DNA of 44,724 bases, from the NCBI RefSeq assembly GCF_026017845.1, contig NZ_CP100416.1, positions 3,906,778-3,951,501 of the forward strand. Direction: 5' to 3'. Shown in pieces: positions 8,639 to 17,376 of the stretch (its first letter is position 1; each line of letters begins with the position of its first letter). Source of the stretch: Amycolatopsis mediterranei (GTDB taxonomy: Bacteria; Actinomycetota; Actinomycetes; Mycobacteriales; Pseudonocardiaceae). The notes below the pieces were generated by a model. That model searched no databases. It was not told where the DNA came from and saw only the letters and a list, made by a program, of their open reading frames with translations. Made by a program: the position numbers and the translations under genes.

Positions 8639-11454
8639 CCCGGAAGCTCGCGATCTTAGCCGCGCTGCTCCTCGTCCCCGGCGTGCTGAGCGTGGCCGGA
8701 CCCGCGGCCGCGCAGGACACGCAGGCCGTCGCGAAGCCGCACGGGCTCACGACGATCGGCCTGCAGGGCTGGCAGGTCCTCACCACGGCGAACGTCAAGG
8801 ACGGCGGCGACAAGGTTTCCACGCCCGGGTACGCCACCCGCGGCTGGCTGCCGGTGAAGCCGGACGACGCCGGCGCGCCCGGCACCGAGATCAACGCCCT
8901 GGTGCAGAACGGCCAGTGCCCGGACGTCTTCTACTCGGACAACATGCGCAAGTGCTTCGGGTACGTCGACAAGCTCGGCCCGGTCGCCACCTTGCCGTTC
9001 TCCGACCCGTGGTGGTACCGCACCGACTTCGCCCCGGACTTCAAGGCCGGCCAGCACGCCAAGCTGACCATCCCGGGCATCGTCGGGGAGGGCGACGTCT
9101 GGGTGAACGGCACGCTCGTCGCCACGAAGGACGTCGTGAGCGGCGCGTTCGCCGGGCACACCTTCGACGTCTCGAAGCTCGTGAAGCCGGGCAAGAACAC
9201 CTTGGCGATCAAGGTCTACCCGAACGACCCGCTGAAGATGTACACCCTCGACCAGGTCGACTGGGGCCAGATCCCGCCGGACAACGACACCGGCATCCAG
9301 TTCCCGCCGACCCTGCAGGTGGGGGACGCGCTGACCGGGGACAACGCGCACGTCGTGCAGGACAACGCGCCCGACCTGTCCAGCTCGAAGCTGACGGTGA
9401 AGCTCGACGTCGCCAACAACGCGGCCACGGCGCAGACCGGCGACGTCGCCGCGACGATCACCGCGCCCTCGGGGGCGCCGATCGTCGTCAAGCAGCGCGT
9501 CACCATCCCGGCGAACACCCAGCGGACGGTCGTGTTCGCGCCGGTGAAGATCGAGAAACCGCAGGTGTGGTACCCGTATTCGATGGGCGGCCAGCCGCTC
9601 TACACGCTGACCACCGCGGTCTCCCAGAACGGCGTGCTGTCGACGTCGTCGAAGAGCACCTTCGGCATCCGCACGGTGACTTCGCGCCTGGTCGGGAAGT
9701 CCAAGCCGCTGCCGGACGGCGCTCGGCAGTTCACCGTCAACGGCAAGGACTTCGTGTTCCGCGGCGGCGGCTTCGCGCCGGACCTGTTCCTGCGCTACGA
9801 CTCCGCCGACACCGCGCACCAGATCGCGCTGATCAAGAACCTGGGCCTGTCCGGCGTCCGCCTCGAAGGCCACGACATGCCGCAGGACTTCTACGACCAG
9901 GCCGACCGCGCGGGTCTGCTGGTCATCGGCGGGTTCCTGTGCTGTGACGCCTGGCAGCCGGACACCGCCGAGCAGCTGGGCGAGCGGGACCTGCGGATCA
10001 TCCACGACTCGTCGGTGAGCATCGCGCAGCGCGAGCGCAACCACCCCAGCGTCTTCAACTACGGCTGGAGCGACAACGAGCCGTTCCCGAACCAGGAGCA
10101 CGCCGTCCTCACCGCGTTCGAGCAGGAGGACTTCCAGGTCCCGGTGATCGCCTCGGCGGAGTACAAGAGCACGCCGACGCTGGGCAACTCGGGGGAGAAG
10201 GAAGGCCCGTACGACTGGGTCCCGCCGACGTACTGGTACGACAGCTCGCACTTCGACCCCGAGGACTCCAGCCGCACCAACGCGGGCGGCGCCTGGGGCT
10301 TCGCGAGCGAACAGAGCGCCGGGCACACCGTGCCGACGCTCGACTCGATCAAGCGGTTCCTGTCGCCCACCGAGCAGGCGAAGCTCTGGCAGGACCCGGC
10401 GTACAACCAGTACCACGCGAACTTCGAGCCGGACCACGGCGGTTACGCCTTCGGCACGCTGTACACCCTCGACCAGTCGATCGCGCAGCGGTACGGGAAG
10501 TGGAACTCGCTCAAGTCCTATGTGGACCTGGCGAACATCGCGAACTACGAGAACACCCGCTCGCAGTTCGAGGCGTTCCTGCACCACTCGACGGACAAGG
10601 CCAACCCGGCCACCGGTGTCGTCTACTGGCAGCTGAACAAGGGCTGGCCGACGCTGCTGTGGTCGCTCTACAACGACGACGGCGACCAGGCGGGCGCGTA
10701 CTTCGGCGCCCAGAAGGCGAACAAGCCGCTGCACGCGATCTACGGCTACGACAACGGGTCCGTCACCCTGGACAACCTCGGCGCGGCCACGCAGTCCGGG
10801 CTTTCGGTGCAGGCGCGCGTGCTCGACACCGCGGGCAAGGTGCTCGACGACCAGACCGCGGCCGGCCTGAGCCTCGGCAGCCAGGGCGTCAGGACCGGTG
10901 TCCTGAAGCCGAAGGTGCCCGCCGAGACGAAGGCACCGGCGCCCGCGCAGGTCTACTTCGTCGAGCTGCAGGTCAAGCAGGGCGGGAAGGTCGTCGACCG
11001 GAACGTCTACTGGCTCTCGACGCAGAAGGACGTCGTCGACTGGGCCAAGACGCTCGGCAACCCGCAGGCGACGCTGTCGCAGTACGGCAACCTGCAGGCC
11101 CTGCAGAACCTGCCGCAGTCGCAGGTCGGCGCGGTGGCGTCGACCCGGCCGAACGGGACGGGGCTGGTCACCACGGTGACGGTCACGAACACCTCGAAGA
11201 CACCGGGCGCGGCGTTCTTCCTGCGGGCCGACGTCCGCCGCGGCACGCCGGACGGGCGGGAAGCGCCAGGGGACAACCAGCTCGCGAACGCGACCTGGGA
11301 CGACAACGACATCACGCTGTGGCCGGGCCAGTCGCAGACGCTGACCGTCACCTACCAGGCGGCCGACCTGCGCGGGGCGGCCCCGGTGATCAGCGTCGAC
11401 GGGCTCAACACCGGCCGGATCGTGGTGCGGGGGACGGGAGGGGCGCACGCGTGA
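8635..11454 (+). CDS. Secreted GH2 exo-beta-D-glucosaminidase-like enzyme (CsxA/CsnH type)
   Basis: This 939-aa exported hydrolase has a signal peptide (residues 1-26, ending AAAQ), an N-terminal jelly roll with PWWYRTDFAPDF and GEGDVWVNGTLVATKD, an immunoglobulin-like domain, a TIM barrel (about 350-620), and C-terminal beta domains. The general acid lies in WSDNEPF with Asp480 in place of the usual GH2 glutamate, a hallmark of exo-glucosaminidases and endo-beta-mannosidases. Glu559 in FASEQSAGHTVPT is the likely nucleophile. In Amycolatopsis orientalis CsxA the pair is about Asp469/Glu541, a similar spacing. It probably removes glucosamine from the non-reducing ends of chitosan oligomers. 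A mannosidase-type activity is the main alternative. It overlaps both neighbours by 4 bp. Confidence 0.9.
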
Positions 11455-12341
11455 GCGAGGATCGGATTCTCGGGATCGACTTCGGCGGCACGAAGGTGGC
11501 GCTGGGGCTCGCCGATCGCGACGGCACCCTGCTGGCGACCCGCCGGCTGGACACCGACGCGCACGCGGGGGCCGAGCAGGTGGTGGTGCGCGCGCTCGCC
11601 GCGGCCAGGGCTCTCCTGGCCGACGAGGGTGCGTCGCCCGGCTGCATCGGCGTCGTCAGCCCGGGGATCGTGCTGCCGGACCGCATCCTGCTCGCGCCGA
11701 ACGTGCCGGGTTGGGAGCAGCTGCGGCTGGCGGAGCTGGTGGCCGCGGAGTTCCCCGCCGTGCCGATCTCGGTGGGCACGGACGCGAAGGCGGCGGCGCT
11801 GGCGGAGTGGCGCTGGGGCGCGCTGGCCGGGGCCGACCCGGCGGTGTTCCTGTCACTGGGCACCGGCATCGCGGCGGCGGTGCTGGTCGGCGGCCGGTTG
11901 CTGACCGGCGCCAACGGAGCTGCGGGCGAGATCGGGTACAACCTGCTCTCGCCGCAGGACACCGAGGGTTTCGCGAGCGGAGCGGCGCCGCTCGAGGAAG
12001 CCGTCGGTGGGCGTGGGCTGGGCGGCCGGGCGAGCGAACTGCTCGGCCGCCCGGTCACCGCCGGGGAGCTGTTCGCGCTGGCCAAGGAAAACGTCGAGGC
12101 CAAGGAGCTGGTGACGGCCGCGCTCGACGAACTGTCGATGCACGTGGCCAACCTGGCGATCGCCCTGGACCCGGAGCGCATCGCGGTCGGCGGCGGCCTG
12201 GTCCGGTCCGCGGACGTGCTGCTGCCGGCGCTGGCGGACCGGCTCGCGCACGCGGTGCCGTTCCCGCCGCAGCTGGTGGCCGCCCGCTTCGACCAGGACG
12301 CGGCGCTGCTGGGCGCGGTGGCACTCGCCCTGGGCGGTTAG
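11451..12341 (+). CDS. ROK-family sugar kinase (glucosamine/glucokinase-like)
   Basis: This 296-aa cytoplasmic kinase shows the ROK phosphate loop ILGIDFGGTKVALGLAD at residues 6-22, the catalytic Asp segment VGTDAKAAALAEWRWGAL, LSLGTGIAAAVLVGGRLL and NGAAGEIGYN. It lacks the CxCGxxGC zinc motif of most ROK glucokinases, and the section after GEIGYN is shortened. GTG 11451 overlaps the GH2 stop in GTGA. As last gene of the permease-hydrolase-kinase operon it should phosphorylate the imported sugar; glucosamine is my favoured substrate by analogy with csnK. It is followed by a strong bidirectional hairpin. Confidence 0.88.
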   Translation: MSEDRILGIDFGGTKVALGLADRDGTLLATRRLDTDAHAGAEQVVVRALAAARALLADEGASPGCIGVVSPGIVLPDRILLAPNVPGWEQLRLAELVAAEFPAVPISVGTDAKAAALAEWRWGALAGADPAVFLSLGTGIAAAVLVGGRLLTGANGAAGEIGYNLLSPQDTEGFASGAAPLEEAVGGRGLGGRASELLGRPVTAGELFALAKENVEAKELVTAALDELSMHVANLAIALDPERIAVGGGLVRSADVLLPALADRLAHAVPFPPQLVAARFDQDAALLGAVALALGG

Positions 12342-12349
12342 GCGTCCGG

Positions 12350-12382
12350 GTGGTGTGCCGGTGCCCCGACCCGGCACACCAC
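12350..12382. terminator. Bidirectional hairpin terminator
   Basis: A perfect 12-bp stem (GTGGTGTGCCGG at 12350-12361, complement at 12371-12382) has a 9-nt loop. It sits between the convergent sugar-kinase stop (12341) and the MFS stop (12389). Confidence 0.8.
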
Positions 12383-12388
12383 TCGGCT

Positions 12389-13597
12389 TCAGGCTTGGGC
12401 AGCCGCCGGCTCTTCGGTCCGCCGGAACGCCGCGGGGGAGAGCTGGAACCACACGAGCACCGCGCTGACGGCCTGGACGCCTGCGCCCATCACCCAGACG
12501 GCACGCAGGCCCCAGTGCGCCGCGACCAGGCCGCCGGCCAGCGCGCCCAGCGGCGTCAGGCCCCAGGCCAGCGCCCGGTGGCTGGTGAGCACCCGGCCCA
12601 GCAGGGGCGCCGGGGTGAAGCGCTGGCGGCTGGACTGCGAGCAGACGTTCCAGATCAGCACGGTCGCCGTCAGGGACACCAGCACGACCCCCACCAGCGG
12701 CGGCCACGGCGGGACGAGCGCGATCAGCAGCGTCGCCACGACGCCGAAGCTCTGGGCGAACCGCATCGACCACGAGTAGCCGAGCCGGTCCACCACTTTC
12801 TGCACGAAGAACGACGACCCGACCCAGCCGACGGCGAGGCAGGCGAGCAGCAGGCCGTAGCCGACCGGGCCGACGTGCAGGACCTGCGTCGCGTAGAGCA
12901 CGAACATCGAGTTGCCGGCGCTCGCGGCGAACGAGCCCAGGGCGACGTTGATCGTGATCGACCGCAGCAGCGGCGTCCGCACCAGGTGCCGCAGGCCGCC
13001 CGAGAGGTCCCGCAACGGGTGCGTCGCCGCCGCGACGACCGACTGGGACGGGATCCGGCGGGCCAGCACGAGGGCGCCGAGCGCGCAGGCCGCGGCCAGC
13101 CAGGCGGGCGCACCGGCGCCGACGGCGATCAGGAACCCGGTCAGCGGCGGCACGACGAACCGCACCACCCCCTGGTCGATCACGGTGAGCCGCGCGTTGG
13201 CGTGGGCGAGCTGCCCGGGACCGACCAGTTCCGGGACGAGCGCGCCGCTGGCGCCGTCGCCGAGCACCCGCGCCGAGGTGATGACGAAGGCGACCACCAG
13301 CAGCACGGGCAGGCTGAGCACCTTGGCTGAGGCAACGGCGGCGAGCACGACGGCGGCCCCGGCCAGCACGGCGTAGGCCCAGGCCAGGACCGTGGTCCGG
13401 CGCACCCGGTCGATGAGCACCCCGGCGAACAGGGAGAGCAGCAGCCAGGGAGCTTCGCCGACGACGTTGATCAGCGAGACTTCGCGCGGATCGGTGGTGA
13501 CGGACACGGCCAGCAGGGGGATCGCGGCCAGGAGCAGGCCTTCGGCGGACGAACCGGACACCGCGACGGCTTGCAGCCGCACCCACCTGGACGCCAT
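12389..13597 (-). CDS. MFS transporter, EntS/MFS_3-like exporter
   Basis: This 402-aa 12-TM permease has the EntS/'MFS_3' type sequence: SGSSAEGLLLAAIPLLAVSVTTDPREVSLINVVGEAPWLLLSLFAGVLIDRVRRTTVL covers TM1-2 with a degenerate motif A (GVLIDRVRR). The central loop carries HPLRDLSGGLRHLVRTPLLRSIT, a signature region of this group. Members export siderophores, macrolides or other small molecules; nothing nearby identifies the cargo. ATG 13597 starts it, and it ends convergent to the sugar kinase. The first 280 bp upstream contain no gene. Confidence 0.88.
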   Translation of the reverse strand: MASRWVRLQAVAVSGSSAEGLLLAAIPLLAVSVTTDPREVSLINVVGEAPWLLLSLFAGVLIDRVRRTTVLAWAYAVLAGAAVVLAAVASAKVLSLPVLLVVAFVITSARVLGDGASGALVPELVGPGQLAHANARLTVIDQGVVRFVVPPLTGFLIAVGAGAPAWLAAACALGALVLARRIPSQSVVAAATHPLRDLSGGLRHLVRTPLLRSITINVALGSFAASAGNSMFVLYATQVLHVGPVGYGLLLACLAVGWVGSSFFVQKVVDRLGYSWSMRFAQSFGVVATLLIALVPPWPPLVGVVLVSLTATVLIWNVCSQSSRQRFTPAPLLGRVLTSHRALAWGLTPLGALAGGLVAAHWGLRAVWVMGAGVQAVSAVLVWFQLSPAAFRRTEEPAAAQA

Positions 13598-13879
13598 GAG
13601 CCGAGCTTGCCGAACCGGCCCGTGAATCCCAACCGATTTAGCGGGTGGTGCGGGAGGGATTTCCCCGACCGCGCCGGCGTAACGCCGTGGCGGTCGGGGA
13701 ATCGAGACTCATCACGCGTGGCGCGCCGAGCGTCCTCGGCAAAGGGGAGTCGGGCAGGCGAAGTGGCGCCCCACTGCGCGAGGGAGTTCAGGTATGTCCC
13801 GGCCGTCCGGCGCTGAGCACGCCTGTCCCAAAGCGGTGGCCAACGACAAACCCGCCCCGGGCGGACCTGAGCCACCGGT
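13598..13879. other. Gene-free interval with strong hairpins
   Basis: No convincing gene lies in these 282 bases. A 12-bp perfect stem (TTCCCCGACCGC at 13661-13672 with complement at 13690-13701) encloses a 17-nt loop that itself contains GGCG/CGCC pairing. A second stem GCCGAG-CGTC-CTCGGC lies at 13725-13740. The interval is upstream of the leftward MFS gene and downstream of the leftward lacI-type gene, so the hairpins could terminate the latter, or be a mobile intergenic repeat or small RNA. Confidence 0.5.
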
Positions 13880-14875
13880 CTAGCGGCGGACCCGGGTCGA
13901 TTCGCGGACGACCAGCTCCGGGGTGAACACCACGGCCTGCCGTTCCGGCTTCGTGTCCGACGTCTCGGCCAGCAGCAGTTCCGCGGCCGTGCGGCCGAGG
14001 CGGCGGGCCGGCTGGCGGACCGACGTCAGCGGGACCGCCGCCGCGCCCGCGAACTCGATGTCGTCGTAGCCGACGATCGCCATCTCGTCCGGGACGCGGA
14101 CACCCGCGCCGACCATCGCCTGCAGCACGCCCAGGGCGAGGAGGTCGTTCGCGCAGAACACCGCCGTCGGCCGGGGGCTCGCGCCGAGCAGGCGCGCGCC
14201 GGCGTCGCGGCCGGAGGTGACGTCGAGGCCGATCGCCTCCAAGACGGTCAGCTCTGCGCCGGAGCCGGCCAGTGCGTTGCGGAGGCCCTGCTCGCGGTCG
14301 CGGCACTGGGTGAGGATGGCGGGGCCGTTGACGAACGCGATCCGCCGGTGCCCGGTCTCCAGCAGGTGCCGTCCGCCGAGCGCCCCGCCGGCGACGTCGT
14401 CGACCGACACCGAGCTCGCCTCCGACGCCGGGGCCTTGCGGTCGACGAAGACGTACGGCGTGCCGGTGCGCCGGAACGTCCGCAGGGCTTCGCCGGACGT
14501 CGCGACCGGGCTCAGCAGCACCCCGCGGACCCGCTGCTCGGCGAACATCGCCAGGTACGACGCTTCCAGTTCGGACCGCTGCCCGCTGTTGCAGGTGATG
14601 ATGTTGAGGCCTTCGGCGTGCGCGGCCTGCTCGGCCCCCCGGGCGACGTCGACGAAGAAGGGGTTCCCGAGATCGAGCACGAGCAGCCCCATCACGCGGC
14701 TGCGCCCGGCCCGCAGCTGCCGGGCGGACTCGTCCCGCACGTACCCGAGCTCCTCGATCACCGAAAGCACCCGGTGCCGCGTCGCGGCCGCGACGACGTG
14801 CGGCCGGTTGACCACATTGGACACCGTGCCGATGGAGACGCCCGCCCGCTTCGCGACGTCCTTGATGCCGACCAC
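13880..14875 (-). CDS. LacI-family transcriptional repressor
   Basis: This 331-aa regulator has the N-terminal LacI headpiece (IKDVAKRAGVSIGTVSNVVNRPHVV, residues 4-28, with hinge-helix sequence ESARQLRAGRS near 50-60). A periplasmic-binding-protein-like sensor domain follows (LLVLDLGNPFFVDVARGAEQAA, ILTQCRDREQGLRNAL, FCANDLLALGVLQAM, IVGYDDIEFAGAAAVPLTSVRQP). GTG 14875 follows GAGGGGG. The palindrome CTGAAACGTTTCAG lies 39 bp upstream, between it and the divergent secreted PNGase A-like gene, so it likely represses itself and perhaps that gene in response to a sugar. No sugar transporter is adjacent, so the effector is unclear. Confidence 0.92.
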   Translation of the reverse strand: MVGIKDVAKRAGVSIGTVSNVVNRPHVVAAATRHRVLSVIEELGYVRDESARQLRAGRSRVMGLLVLDLGNPFFVDVARGAEQAAHAEGLNIITCNSGQRSELEASYLAMFAEQRVRGVLLSPVATSGEALRTFRRTGTPYVFVDRKAPASEASSVSVDDVAGGALGGRHLLETGHRRIAFVNGPAILTQCRDREQGLRNALAGSGAELTVLEAIGLDVTSGRDAGARLLGASPRPTAVFCANDLLALGVLQAMVGAGVRVPDEMAIVGYDDIEFAGAAAVPLTSVRQPARRLGRTAAELLLAETSDTKPERQAVVFTPELVVRESTRVRR

Positions 14876-14913
14876 CGGACCCCCTCGCTGAGAAGGGGTG
14901 AGCCTATCATGAT

Positions 14914-14927
14914 CTGAAACGTTTCAG
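14914..14927. promoter_or_regulatory. LacI-family operator
   Basis: CTGAAACGTTTCAG is a perfect 14-bp palindrome with the central CG expected for LacI/GalR headpiece binding. It lies between the divergent lacI-type gene and the PNGase A-like gene, 80 bp upstream of the latter's start. I saw no second copy in the window. Confidence 0.85.
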
Positions 14928-15006
14928 CGCGCGATTACCGACGTTGGTCGCATGATCGCGCCGCTAGGCTCCCAGCCGGGTGTGCCTGCCATTGGGAGGA
15001 GTCGGG

Positions 15007-16668
15007 GTGCGGATCTTCACGATCGTCCTGTCGCTGGTGCTGACGTGGGTGTTCGCCGGGGCGGTCGCTTCGGCCGCGCCGATCGTGGAAGGCGATACCG
15101 ACAACCCCGTGACCGCCGCGCCCGGCGTCACGCGGCCGGACTCGCCGCACTGCAGCGTCACGCTCGCCGACGGCTTCCGGTCGAACGCCGCCGACGGCAG
15201 CCCGCAGTTCTACGAAGGCACCCTCGCGCCGCCGAAGGCCTGCCCCGGGCCGTGGGCGAAGGTCGTCATGGACCAGACCGTCACCGTGAGCGGGCGGCAG
15301 TACGACCGGATCGGCGACCTGCGGATCGGCGGTACCGAGGTCTGGTGGGGGACCACCGAGGAGCCCAGCGGCGAGGGCCACCGCCCGATCACCTACCACT
15401 TCGACAAGGACCTGACGCCCTACAGCGCCTTGCTGCGTACCCCGCAGCCCTTCCACGGCGGCATCGAAAACTACAACTCGGCGATCTACACCGGCGTCTA
15501 CGCCCAGACCGTGACGCTCACCTACTACCAGGCCGACCGCAAGCACCCCGCGGCCGTGACGCCCGATCGCGTCGCCGGGTTCGGGCACGCCGACGCCACC
15601 CCCGCCGCGCCCACCGTGCACTTCAGCGCGCAGGGCCTGCCGCGCAACATCACCCGCGCCTACCTCGAGGTCACGCTCGAAGGCCACGCCTGCGACGAGC
15701 AGTGGTTCGACGACGTCCCCGACGCCGTGGCCGCGAAGTACCCGGCGGCCGGCCTCTGCGGGAAGGGGTCCTACCGCGAGGCGAACTTCGCGATCGACGG
15801 CACGTCCGCCGGGAGCGCGTTCACCTTCCCGCACATCTACTCCGGCGGGATCGTGCCGCAGCTGTGGCGGCCGGTCGTCGCGATCGACACCTTCAGCCTG
15901 CACGCCGAGACCTACGACGTCACGCCGTTCGCGGGCCGGCTCGTCGACGGCGGCACCCACGACCTCTCCTTCTCCTTCCCGGACATCGGCGGCGAATTCA
16001 CCGTCGTCCCGACGCTCCTGCTCTACACCGACAAGAACGCCACGCAGACGTCCGGCGCCCTCACCCAGCACGACGTCGCGGCCGCACCGGCCCGGCAGGA
16101 GACGGTCAAGGACATCTCCGGCGGCGTGAACGTCACGGTCACCGCGAAGCGCCACGACGTGACGGCGGGCTACGTCGACACCTCTGCCGGCCGGGTGTAT
16201 ACCCGGGTCGAGCGCACCCGCGACTACCGCAACAGCGACGACGTCACCGGCGGCGGCTTCACCCAGCACGTCGTGCAGGCCGACGCCGGGCAGCAGACCT
16301 CGGTGTCCACAGTGGACGGCCGGGTGCGGTCGGCGGACCGGCACACCTGGTCCTACCCGCTGACGACCGACGCGACCGCGAACATCACCGACGACCAGAA
16401 CCTGCGGATCTCGGGCTCGGCGGACATGACGAAGATCCTCGGCGACCTGACCGGCGACGGCCGCACCTGGCGGCCGGTGCGGGCTTCGCGCGAGTGGCTG
16501 GCCTCTTCCGGCGTGCTGGCCCGCACGAACGGCGTCAACACCGAGGCCGACGGCCGGTCGAAGACGCTCTTCACCGGCACCGACGACCGCGGCCGGCCGT
16601 ACTTCCACTACGTCGCGAGCGAGCACGGGCTGATCACCGAGAACCGGGAGCTGCCCGGAGGCCGGTAG
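15007..16668 (+). CDS. Secreted peptide-N4-asparagine amidase A (PNGase A family)
   Basis: This 553-aa exported protein probably cleaves N-glycans from glycopeptides. A signal peptide covers about residues 1-27 (IFTIVLSLVLTWVFAGAVASA). Family hallmarks include ITRAYLEVTLEGHACDEQWF, then YREANFAIDGTSAG, then FPHIYSGGIVPQLWRPVVAI and FAGRLVDGGTHDLSFSF, matching the two jelly-roll domains of plant and fungal PNGase A (PF12222). GTG 15007 is chosen because GGGAGGA (14994-15000) sits 6 nt before it and the signal peptide begins there. It is divergent from a LacI regulator with an operator between them. The methyltransferase start follows 10 bp after its stop, perhaps one transcript. It contains the motif TCCACAGTGGA at 16306-16316. 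Confidence 0.88.
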   Translation: MRIFTIVLSLVLTWVFAGAVASAAPIVEGDTDNPVTAAPGVTRPDSPHCSVTLADGFRSNAADGSPQFYEGTLAPPKACPGPWAKVVMDQTVTVSGRQYDRIGDLRIGGTEVWWGTTEEPSGEGHRPITYHFDKDLTPYSALLRTPQPFHGGIENYNSAIYTGVYAQTVTLTYYQADRKHPAAVTPDRVAGFGHADATPAAPTVHFSAQGLPRNITRAYLEVTLEGHACDEQWFDDVPDAVAAKYPAAGLCGKGSYREANFAIDGTSAGSAFTFPHIYSGGIVPQLWRPVVAIDTFSLHAETYDVTPFAGRLVDGGTHDLSFSFPDIGGEFTVVPTLLLYTDKNATQTSGALTQHDVAAAPARQETVKDISGGVNVTVTAKRHDVTAGYVDTSAGRVYTRVERTRDYRNSDDVTGGGFTQHVVQADAGQQTSVSTVDGRVRSADRHTWSYPLTTDATANITDDQNLRISGSADMTKILGDLTGDGRTWRPVRASREWLASSGVLARTNGVNTEADGRSKTLFTGTDDRGRPYFHYVASEHGLITENRELPGGR

Positions 16669-16678
16669 GGTGCGGCTC

Positions 16679-17323
16679 GTGACCGAACCCGCCTTCGTGA
16701 CCGAGACCCGGATCGCCTACGACACCGTCGCCGACTCCTACGCCGAGGAGCTGCGGGATCTGCTGGACGCCAGCCCGTGGGACCGGGCGATGCTGGGGAC
16801 GTTCGCCGAACTGGTCGGGGGAGCCGGGCCGGTCGGTGATCTCGGCTGCGGCCCGGGCCGGTTGACCGGCTACCTGGCCTCGCTCGGGCTGGACGTGTTC
16901 GGGGTGGACCTCTCGCCCGGCATGGTCGACGCGGCTCGCCGGGCGCATCCCGGGCTGCGCTTCGAAGTCGGATCGATGGCCGCACTGGACCTCGAAGACG
17001 GCAGCCTGGCGGGTGCGCTGGCGTGGTACTCGCTGATCCACACGCCGCCGGAGGAACTGCCGGCGGTGGTGGCGGAGCTGGCGCGGGTGCTGGCCCCGGG
17101 CGGGCGGCTGCTGACCGGGTTCCAGGTCGGCGACGAACGCCGCCGCATCACTCAGGGCTACGGCCACGACGTCGCCTTCGACGCCTACCGGTTGCAGCCG
17201 GACTTCGTGGTCGGGCTGTGCGTCGCCGCCGGGCTGGTCGTGGAAGCGCGGCTGGTTCGTGAGCCGCACGGGCCGTACGAGAAGACGCCGCAGGCCGGCC
17301 TGCTGGCCCGCAAGCCGGGGTGA
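16679..17323 (+). CDS. SAM-dependent class I methyltransferase
   Basis: This 214-aa cytoplasmic methyltransferase has motif I VGDLGCGPGRLTGYLASLGL (about residues 51-70), motif II FGVDLSPGMVDAARRAHP, the post-II acidic SMAALDLEDGSL, and motif III LAPGGRLLTGFQVGDE. The start TRIAYDTVADSYAEEL is typical of ubiquinone/phospholipid-like small-molecule methyltransferases. GTG 16679 is preceded by GGTAGGG; an in-frame GTG at 16670 is the alternative. It starts 10 bp after the PNGase A-like stop. The acceptor substrate cannot be predicted. Confidence 0.85.
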   Translation: MTEPAFVTETRIAYDTVADSYAEELRDLLDASPWDRAMLGTFAELVGGAGPVGDLGCGPGRLTGYLASLGLDVFGVDLSPGMVDAARRAHPGLRFEVGSMAALDLEDGSLAGALAWYSLIHTPPEELPAVVAELARVLAPGGRLLTGFQVGDERRRITQGYGHDVAFDAYRLQPDFVVGLCVAAGLVVEARLVREPHGPYEKTPQAGLLARKPG

Positions 17324-17356
17324 ACCGCGTCTCGCTTCTCGTCACCCGATCGGGCT

Positions 17357-17369
17357 AGTACGGTACTGT
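17357..17369 (+). promoter_or_regulatory. Palindrome and -10 of leaderless P450 promoter
   Basis: AGTACGGTACT (17357-17367) is a perfect 5-1-5 palindrome, TetR-operator-like. It overlaps TACTGT (17364-17369), which ends 7 nt before the P450 ATG. No Shine-Dalgarno sequence is present, so a leaderless transcript is likely and a repressor at the palindrome would cover the -10. Confidence 0.55.
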
Positions 17370-17376
17370 CGGTCCC

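Noticed and set aside
8656..11448. 930-aa open frame antisense to the GH2 gene
   Set aside because: High-GC shadow frame: repetitive Arg/Val/Asp composition, no domains, while the sense frame is a full GH2 enzyme.
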